Positions 1 to 7,100 of a DNA stretch of 8,488 nt are shown piece by piece; position 1 is the stretch's first letter; every line of letters begins with the position of its first letter. The notes below the pieces were generated by a model. That model searched no databases. It worked only from the letters and a program-made list of their open reading frames with translations, and was not told the origin of the DNA. This DNA comes from Candidatus Delongbacteria bacterium (GTDB lineage: Bacteria > Delongbacteria > UBA4055). A program made the translations under genes and the position numbers. Where the stretch lies: assembly GCA_016938535.1 (NCBI GenBank), contig JAFGUL010000140.1, forward strand, positions 1 through 8,488, in the 5' to 3' direction.

Positions 1-1611
1 TACAGAATAGACGGCGATAGTGCGGTAAATGAGACTGTGCTCAGCGGGAAAAAACTATACCGCGGTTTATTTAATGAGGATAAATTTTATGTTTTGAGCG
101 TGCAGGAAGAAGACGGTTCTCCGGTGGTTATAGCAATAAACAGTGATCTTTCCGGTGCGGATGATAATATTATTTACGGAGCTTACGATTCAGATCCCTC
201 AAATTTTCACTTCACGGTTTCGGAAGATAACATATATTCCGCAAGAGAGTATGGAATATTTAGCTATGACCTTAATTCTGAAGAAGAAGTTCAGCTCGTT
301 TTTAATCTACCAAAAATGAAAGGCATCAAAAAAGCGAAGATAGCTGGTTCAAATGAACGGCTTGTTTATCTTGCGAATCAAAAATTTTCATTTATGGATA
401 TGCAGGATCAGGAATTTTCCGAAAATACGATCTCCGCAAGAGCAACAGGAGACGGAGCTACGAATATGCTTCTCAAAGGTGACGGGCTTTTCATCTGTAC
501 ATGGGGTGCGGGAGTTAATTATTTTTCTTATTCGAATTCGTCATACGAGTACAGTAAAAAACTTTCATTCGGGTCTGCATTATCCGTAAGATACCCCGTT
601 CATCCCGGAATAGCTGAAGATCATGAGGGTAATGTGTGGATAACCAACTGGGATGACTACAGACCGGACTCAACGCTTGTGGTTCTTGACGGAAATATGA
701 ATATAAAAGATTCATACCTGACTTCGAATTTTCTTAAAGGATATGAAATCTTCGCAGATCAGCACAAAGACCGGACATGGGTGTGGGTCGGCGGAGCGAA
801 TCAGTCGTTGAATTTCAGCGGGGGGCTTGCTGTCGGCAGGATTGAAGGGAGCATACTCAATCTTAATGTGATCCCTGTTGCTGAGGGTATTACTGATATT
901 ATAAAAGACAGATCGGATGTGGTATGGATTGGAACGAACAACGGCATAAAGTATATTGATCTGAATGTAGCCCCCTCGAACCCTGCTTCTCTGACAATTG
1001 GAAATGTTAATTCAGTGAATATAGGTCCGGTCAGCAACTTCATACACGATATCAAGGTGAATAATATCAATGAAAAATGGTTCGCGACCGATAAAGGTGT
1101 AAGCGTTCTTTCTCCCGATAATAGTGAATGGCGTCATTATGTGCCTAAATATTCAAAAGTATCTCAGTCAGTCCCGGGAAAAATAATAAAAACCGATCTG
1201 ATAGATCAGGAAATAAATGATATCGAATTTGATGAAGTGAACGGTACTGCGATACTGGCATCAGAGAACGGTCTGGTATTTATCGAGTACGGGAAAATAT
1301 TTAAAACTGATAAGGTTGAAAAAGGCGGTATCAATACAAAACCTTCACCGTTCATTAATGACGGAAGTTCAGTAATGGGATTTTATTTTCCCGATGACGG
1401 CAACAACTATAATTCAGCAAAAATATTCGACATGAAAGGGTTTCTGATCAGAGGAGGCGACGGCAGCGACGGATTTGATATTCAGTTCGGATGGGACGGA
1501 AGGGACAACAAAGGAAAAATAGTTTCGTCAGGCATTTATCAGATAATAGCTTTTAATAAGGATGACCCCTCAAAAAAAATTACCGGCAAGATCGCCGTTG
1601 TAAGAAAATAA
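1..1611 (+). CDS. Secreted beta-propeller protein with C-terminal FlgD-like Ig domain (5' end missing)
   Basis: The frame is open from the first base of the window, so the start codon and any signal peptide lie upstream; 536 codons are visible. Most of the visible part is repeated beta-rich blades of the two-component-regulator propeller type. Blade signatures include VWITNWDD (near 637-660), VWIGTNNGIKYID (near 921-960) and KWFATDKGVSVLS (near 1075-1115). The last ~85 residues (from about 1354) resemble the FlgD-like Ig / type IX-sorting-like tail: a WDGRDNKG turn (from 1492), then SSGIYQI and a closing GKIAVVRK strand. In FCB bacteria such tails terminate secreted or surface proteins, sometimes as export signals. 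No histidine kinase or other enzyme domain is seen in this part. A PorZ-like two-propeller protein with a C-terminal beta-sandwich is an alternative that the missing N-terminus would settle. The gene converges on the minus-strand operon, with 8 bp between stop codons. Confident for propeller plus Ig tail; the exact role is unknown. Confidence 0.8.
   Translation, partial: YRIDGDSAVNETVLSGKKLYRGLFNEDKFYVLSVQEEDGSPVVIAINSDLSGADDNIIYGAYDSDPSNFHFTVSEDNIYSAREYGIFSYDLNSEEEVQLVFNLPKMKGIKKAKIAGSNERLVYLANQKFSFMDMQDQEFSENTISARATGDGATNMLLKGDGLFICTWGAGVNYFSYSNSSYEYSKKLSFGSALSVRYPVHPGIAEDHEGNVWITNWDDYRPDSTLVVLDGNMNIKDSYLTSNFLKGYEIFADQHKDRTWVWVGGANQSLNFSGGLAVGRIEGSILNLNVIPVAEGITDIIKDRSDVVWIGTNNGIKYIDLNVAPSNPASLTIGNVNSVNIGPVSNFIHDIKVNNINEKWFATDKGVSVLSPDNSEWRHYVPKYSKVSQSVPGKIIKTDLIDQEINDIEFDEVNGTAILASENGLVFIEYGKIFKTDKVEKGGINTKPSPFINDGSSVMGFYFPDDGNNYNSAKIFDMKGFLIRGGDGSDGFDIQFGWDGRDNKGKIVSSGIYQIIAFNKDDPSKKITGKIAVVRK
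1572..1597 (-). terminator. Candidate weak intrinsic terminator for the minus-strand operon
   Basis: Read on the minus strand just past the outer-membrane protein stop, there is a 4-bp GC stem (CGGC, 6-nt loop, GCCG), then GTAA and eight T residues. The stem is short and the T run starts 4 nt after it, so this is a marginal terminator. It would lie inside the last codons of the convergent plus-strand gene, where the T run is read as an A8 run within Ser-Lys-Lys codons. No better terminator for the operon is visible here. Confidence 0.25.
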
Positions 1612-1619
1612 TTCTTTTT

Positions 1620-3236
1620 CTATCTGTAGAATATCCATCTCACGCCCCATATCTCGTCATGCCTTCTCATTTCAAATCCCTTTATTGTTTCGAATGAATA
1701 GTGATCATTAACTGTAAAGGTTCTATCACCGAAGGTGTAAGAGTTCTTGAGGAAATTATCCGAGCCGAAGAAAAATTCCAGATTTACGATACGGGCACGC
1801 AGATTAAAGCTCAGGTTGTTCATTATTTCGCTTGAGTCATTTATATGAAATTCCGAATAAACATGCTGAAGCGAGATATTTATGTTTAGTTTATCGTTGA
1901 AATATCTGTCAGAGAAATCAGCCCGGATCACATTCTTATACGCGATATCATCAAAAACATTACTGTTCAGAGCTGCTGTATGATCCCACCCGAATTTTAT
2001 AGTGCTGCCGAAGTTCAGGTGATATTTAAGCCTCAGATATTCCCTTTGCGGTTCCCATTGATCGAACGGCATACCGTAAGGTCTGTTAAAATAACTGATA
2101 ATGTCATATCCTGCCCCAAGATCATGAGTGATTTTCCCCGAAAGGAATTTTTTCCCGGCAGAAATATAGTTCTCGAAAAATTCTTCAGGATTTGAAGATA
2201 CTTCCTTTTCATTATAAAAGTACCCGTGCGATGTATTAATGTATAGCGAACCTTCGAATTCTTTACAGAAATGCGCATTAGCTGACAGAGTTTTATTATC
2301 TTTATCGCAGTAACCCGCATACCCCCCGAATACAGCTTCAGCGGATCCGTTGAAACGGTATTCAGGTTTTATGTAGAAATAAGTTTTCGTGTTATATTGA
2401 GCCGTGATCCCCGGAGTAATTTCAACCTGATTCAGCGAGTCCCCCAAGATAAAACTGTCATAAGTATTAAGTATTCCTGTTTTCATCGCTTTTGTATCAA
2501 GTTCGTGAGTTATAACAAGGCGGTTTGAGATAATATTTCCGGAACTGTTGTCAAAATAAATTGAAGTCCTGAAACGGGAGGATTCTAAATATGATGAATC
2601 CGATTCGAGAACATATTTTTCCTCGGTAAAATATTGAGTCTCAAAACCCGGTTTAGTAAAGCTGTATTCCGGAAAATTAAGCCTTAATCTGAAATTCTGC
2701 CTCTGGTAGGGATAGCGGAAATTGTCTGCCTGCTCGCGATTGTCCTTCCAGTCGAAAAATTCTCCCGACAGCAGAAATGAATAGTCCTCATTGAAATTCT
2801 GATAAATGTTGGCTGAAAGATTTCTGTAATTGAAAAAAGCGTCTCTATAAGTCACTTCAGACACAGGCATCTCTGAATTATAGGATAAAGTATATATCTT
2901 TACTGACAGACCGCCTGAAGATCCTGAAACCCTACCCGTTTCTATTCTTTCTATCTGATCGACAGAAATGAATGAAAGGTCATAAACTGTCCGGCCGTAG
3001 TAAATATCATCAATGTAAAGCTCGATACCGTTCGAAAGTTTTCCCGCTCTCTCAAACATCACAGGCTGACCGGTGATCCCGTAACCCGATGCATGTATTT
3101 CGGATATTTTTGAAAGCAGGTCGTAAATATCTCTCGCGGCAATATTTCTTATATCGTCACGGTCAAAAAAATGCTGTCCGCCAAATAAAAACGCGTTTAC
3201 AGCAAACAGTATGTACAAAATTTTCAGTATGCGCAT
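1620..3236 (-). CDS. Compact outer-membrane beta-barrel protein with TonB-receptor plug-like domain
   Basis: A 538-residue protein starting at ATG 3236. This start places a textbook Sec signal at the N-terminus (MRILKILYILFAVNAFLFGG). A longer reading from TTG 3299 would add 21 polar residues before the signal and overlap the PASTA gene. Mature residues ~25-110 look like a TonB-dependent receptor plug: a DIYDLLSKISEIHASGYG segment, then IELYIDDIYYGRTVYD, then SVDQIERIETGRVSGSSGG, matching the family pattern 'lyiDgv ... d.IErIEv..G..s..GG'. The rest is alternating aromatic/polar strands typical of outer-membrane barrels, ending WGVRWIFYR, a C-terminal pattern resembling a barrel-assembly signal. 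About 430 barrel residues is small for a 22-strand TonB receptor, and no carboxypeptidase-like N-terminal domain or clear TonB box is seen. There is no Shine-Dalgarno motif before ATG 3236; the PASTA stop is only 22 bp upstream, so coupled translation is likely. Substrate unknown. A non-transporting plug-containing barrel is the main alternative. Confidence 0.75.
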   Translation of the reverse strand: MRILKILYILFAVNAFLFGGQHFFDRDDIRNIAARDIYDLLSKISEIHASGYGITGQPVMFERAGKLSNGIELYIDDIYYGRTVYDLSFISVDQIERIETGRVSGSSGGLSVKIYTLSYNSEMPVSEVTYRDAFFNYRNLSANIYQNFNEDYSFLLSGEFFDWKDNREQADNFRYPYQRQNFRLRLNFPEYSFTKPGFETQYFTEEKYVLESDSSYLESSRFRTSIYFDNSSGNIISNRLVITHELDTKAMKTGILNTYDSFILGDSLNQVEITPGITAQYNTKTYFYIKPEYRFNGSAEAVFGGYAGYCDKDNKTLSANAHFCKEFEGSLYINTSHGYFYNEKEVSSNPEEFFENYISAGKKFLSGKITHDLGAGYDIISYFNRPYGMPFDQWEPQREYLRLKYHLNFGSTIKFGWDHTAALNSNVFDDIAYKNVIRADFSDRYFNDKLNINISLQHVYSEFHINDSSEIMNNLSFNLRARIVNLEFFFGSDNFLKNSYTFGDRTFTVNDHYSFETIKGFEMRRHDEIWGVRWIFYR

Positions 3237-3258
3237 GGCCGCGAAATTCTGATTTTCA

Positions 3259-4092
3259 TTACCAGCCCAGCTTTTCTTCGGCCTCCGCGTTAAGATCAAT
3301 GTCTATCACAGTACCTTCCTTGACCTTATCGCCCCACTTGACGGACTGACCGATGATCCTGTCGAATCCTTTATTGACATCGGTCACTTTATTAACTTTA
3401 CCCAGTTTAAGACCGTTCTTTTCTATTTCATTTTTTGCGTTCTGGAGGCTTTTGTTATAAAGATTCGGAACTATGACCATCTTGATCGAAGGACCTTTAC
3501 TTATTACAATATCAACCGGAGTATCTTCTTCTATCTCCGAACCTGCCGGAGGATTGAAATTGATGATCTTGCCTTTGTCTATAAAGTCGTCCTCGGCTTC
3601 TGTCTGGGAAATATTCTCTAGTCCGGATCTTTTAAGTATGTCTATAGCCGTTACAGAATTAAGTCCGGTAATATCAGGCATCATTATCTTTGCGGACAGT
3701 TCAATATCATCAAATTCCGCCATCATATCTTCTTCGGACATCATCTCCATCTGAATTTCAACAGCCTTGGAAACTTTAAGTTTTACAGCATCTCCTTTGG
3801 ATGTTCTATAACCCGGAAGAGGGAACTGCTCAACTACAAGATCCGGCTGCGTATTTTCTACGAAAACATCCTCCCTGACCACTCCGATACCTAAGCTTCT
3901 TGCGGCATTTTCAGCGTCGGCGATCTTTAAATTAACAAGATTGGGAGTGACAATTTCAGTAACCTTTTCCTCTGAAGGAAAAAAATCTTCCGGAAATATC
4001 TTTTTCAGATTTATGACCCCTGAAAAAATCAGCAGGCATACTATGAAAGATGCAGCAGCGGAAGTGATGACCGAGATAGTAAATATCTTCAT
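3259..4092 (-). CDS. Membrane-anchored protein with three PASTA domains (no kinase domain)
   Basis: A 277-residue protein. Residues ~5-28 form one hydrophobic segment (signal-anchor or transmembrane helix), so the remainder should face the periplasm. Three PASTA-type repeats follow: ~47-109 (TPNLVNLKIADAENAARSLG ... LKVSK), ~135-200 (MPDITGLNSVTAIDILKRSG ... FNPPAGSEIEEDTPVDIVISKG) and ~205-268 (VPNLYNKSLQNAKNEIEKNG ... VKEGTVIDIDLN). PASTA domains are known to bind peptidoglycan fragments in some Ser/Thr kinases and penicillin-binding proteins. Here no kinase or transpeptidase is fused. Small anchored PASTA proteins do occur elsewhere in FCB bacteria. Between repeats 1 and 2 lies an acidic, Met-rich linker (residues ~112-131, five Met and nine Asp/Glu). 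A GAGG motif (4101-4104) sits 8 nt before the ATG. The gene is 18 bp downstream of the cyclase and 22 bp upstream of the outer-membrane protein, so co-expression is likely. The fold is confident; ligand and partner are unknown. Confidence 0.87.
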   Translation of the reverse strand: MKIFTISVITSAAASFIVCLLIFSGVINLKKIFPEDFFPSEEKVTEIVTPNLVNLKIADAENAARSLGIGVVREDVFVENTQPDLVVEQFPLPGYRTSKGDAVKLKVSKAVEIQMEMMSEEDMMAEFDDIELSAKIMMPDITGLNSVTAIDILKRSGLENISQTEAEDDFIDKGKIINFNPPAGSEIEEDTPVDIVISKGPSIKMVIVPNLYNKSLQNAKNEIEKNGLKLGKVNKVTDVNKGFDRIIGQSVKWGDKVKEGTVIDIDLNAEAEEKLGW

Positions 4093-4110
4093 GTTTATAT
4101 CCTCAGTTTT

Positions 4111-7100
4111 TTAATGAACGCTTTCAATAAATCTTTTTGCGAATTCAAGTTTTGTGTGTCCCAGATCTTCTCTGTTTTTAAATTCAAGAAGTCTTTCGAA
4201 GTAATAACGGGCTGACCTGTTATCACCTATTGATGATTTTATCATTCCCATATAATAGAACATAGTGGAAAAATTCTCATATTCATCAGGAGAAAGGCTT
4301 CTGAATGCCTTTGTGATTATTCTGTCCGCACCGGAGAAATCACCCAGATTGTAGAACACCCACGAAGCGGCTGTTAAGAAGCCGATATTATCGGGGTCGG
4401 TTTTTAAGAGCTGGTTGGCAAGTTCGAGAGCTTCAGCCATATCGCCGTTATTCTCTGCGAGGAATCTTACCAGATCAAGCTTGAAACCTGTATTGTCAGG
4501 ATACATAAGGAGTCTGATCCTGTAAGCCCTCTCTATTAGTTCTATAAGTCCCTTATTCGTATATTCCTTTGAATCACTGAAATATCTCAGCCCGAGAAAA
4601 TCAGTGTCCCCTGAATGATAAGATTTTTTCGAATCGATAAGGTACTTTTTTTCACCGGTAATTTTGTACATATAGGCATTGGCTACTGTGTTCTCGGGAT
4701 TAACCACGAGAGATATTTTGAAATATTCCTCTGATTTGTCCCTGTTTATATTGTAGTTCAAAATACCCATGAGATTCAGATTTTCCATTCTGATAGGGTC
4801 TAATGCGAAAGACTGTTCAGCATAGTTGAGAGCATCTATAGTTTCGTTCTCGGCAAGATACAGTTCAGCGAGAGCGGCATATACGGAAGAAAGTCCCGTT
4901 CTGTCGTGTTTAAACTTTACAAGAAGGAATTTCAGATACTCGCTGAGCCTGAAAAAATCATCCCATAGAAGGGAAGATGTAAGCAGAAGCTTTAAATACC
5001 TGTCTGAAAGCGAAAAATGTCTGGTTTCGGGATGCTTGAGATAATAAACCGACGAACCGAACTTGTTTTGCGATAGGAACAGTTCCCCGAGATCGTTATA
5101 TCCGCAAGGCAGCGACGGGTGCGAAGTGACAATATCGAGAAGCTTGCTCGCGGCAGATCTGTTCATCCTGTTCGCAACAAGAGCTTTGGCAACTTCGAGT
5201 TCTGTCTGCAGTTTCTTGAATTTGGCCGATCCGAGGCTGACAAGAAGATCCCCGTTCGTTTTATAGTCGAGCATATGATCTATCCCGGTGATCTCATCAG
5301 GTACTATAGAGCTGTAAAGAACCTGGCCGTTATGATCGAGGACGGCTACGGCGGGAAGCGCATCAGAGCTGAAAGTACTGAAAAAACTTTTGTTGGTTTC
5401 GCTGCTTATAAAGAGCGGTATATATCCCGAATTGATCTTTTTTACTGTTTCGTATTTGTCGAAAAGAGCGCTTTCAGGCTTATATTTTCCGTATTTGTCG
5501 GCAGTTATGTATGCAAATACAGGTTTTTTTTCGGACTTTGCAAATGAAAGAGCTTCTTTTATGTCATAGGTCCAGTTGACAGTTTCCTTCATTTTTTCAT
5601 TTCTTTTCCTGAACAGCTTTATTCTTTTGATCTCCTCGGATAGTATTTTATGGGGAATTACACCGTATCTTCTCGAAACAAGATTTATATCTTCGTCAAA
5701 TATTAGTACTGTCGGGAATTTGTTTACATTGTGTTTTTTTGCAAGGTCGGAAGATTTTGCGTCTTCAATTGAAAGAAGCACTGTCCTATTAAAATTTTTA
5801 ATAAATCCGGGATTGAAAATGGTCTGTTTCAAGAACATATCCGAAGTATCAGATTCTCTTGAAGTGAGAACAGCAATGATCGGAAGACTGTGTTCAAGGG
5901 CAAGTTCTTCGGCATGCAGGAAATCTTTAGCATTCTTATACCTGTTATCTTCGATATCCCTGTTCATGGCAACTATCTTTTTATTAAGAAATATTGCTTC
6001 GGTAATAAAAGATATCACAACATCGCTGTCGGTGATCACATCTTTAGTATTCTCGTATGATTTTATTACTTCTTTTTCGGGGCTTACAAGCAGCATGGCA
6101 GGAAATGTTTCAACTCCCAGCTCATTTAAGAAATCCTTATCGCTGTGCCGGAAGACTTTAAGCATCACAGCTTCATTTGTCAGTCTGAGTGCGCCTCTTT
6201 CAAGAAGAGCGAGCTCAATATATTTAGAGCGCAGGCACTCGCTGTCCAGTGCGATAACGATAATGGGTTTATTCTCATTTTTGGATTTCTGAACGGCATT
6301 ATCCCATGAATCTGTCCACTTGTTGCTTCCCCTGGTCACAGTATTCTCGATTCGCTGGATAGAATCGGAGAGAACGATAATTTTTTCTATCATGCTGTTG
6401 GCTTCAACAAAATCCTGTTTGTCGGGAAATTCATAGAGGCCGTCGCTTATGTGCCTTAAAGCTTCAGAAGGATTGTTGTCCAGAAGGCTGACCTTTGCTT
6501 TTTCGAGGTATTTGTCCGGCGAATTCTGCGGAAGTACATCTATTATCTCATAAGCCCTGCTGAATTCAGACAGACTTTTCAGCGTTCTGACCGCCGTTCT
6601 TACAGAAGGCAGATAAGTCGGGTTGATGGCGAGTGATGAATCGGATAAAGATTTGGCTTTAGTAAAATTCCTTCTGTTGAATTCAATATCCGACAAACCG
6701 TTGTACGCACCGACAAATTCGGGAAACAGTTCGAGTGTCCTTCTATAAAGACGCTCTGCCTTTTCGTCATTACCCAGAACATTCTTATAGGTTTCCGCCG
6801 CCTCAAAAACCGTAAGGGGGTTGTCGGGATATTCTTTAACTATCTCTTCTGCAAGATCCGCTGAAGCCTGTTTTATCATGAGTTTGCTGTATAGTTTCAG
6901 ACGCGAGATCTTGAAATACGGATTTTTTACACCGTATTCATTGAGTTTTTCAAAAACGCTGAATGCTGAATCAAGAGCAAATCTGTCGGAGTTGAAATTC
7001 ATCTGCATAAGGGCCGCGTAGAACCGAACTCTCATGTTGTCCGGGTTCTCGGAAAGCATTTTGTCATAATAATTTATCAGTACGGGAGAATCCTGAACGC

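Noticed and set aside
1..1611. Hybrid two-component sensor kinase, because of the propeller repeats
   Set aside because: The protein ends in an Ig-like tail right after the propeller, with no TM helix, HisKA or ATPase domain.
1602..1616. Inverted repeat AAGAA-AATAA-TTCTT between the convergent genes as a plus-strand terminator
   Set aside because: Only five A-T-rich pairs (one G-C); such a stem is too weak to support a terminator call.
3224..3259. An 11-codon frame (MKIRISRPCAY) starting in a TAATG overlap with the PASTA stop and running past the outer-membrane protein start
   Set aside because: No good Shine-Dalgarno motif and out of frame with the next gene; noted only because re-initiation here might aid coupling. 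Too weak to call.
3237..3299. Upstream TTG start for the outer-membrane protein, adding 21 residues
   Set aside because: It would put a polar, basic stretch before the signal peptide and overlap the PASTA gene by 41 bp; ATG 3236 gives a proper Sec signal.
5119..5547. A 142-codon plus-strand open frame
   Set aside because: Antisense to the cyclase coding region, with no domain similarity; treated as a shadow.
5576..6292. A 238-codon open frame on the plus strand opposite the cyclase gene
   Set aside because: It lies wholly antisense to the thioredoxin-fold region, has no recognisable domain, and its hydrophobic Ser/Phe/Leu-rich composition is what the complement of Lys/Glu/Asp-rich coding gives.
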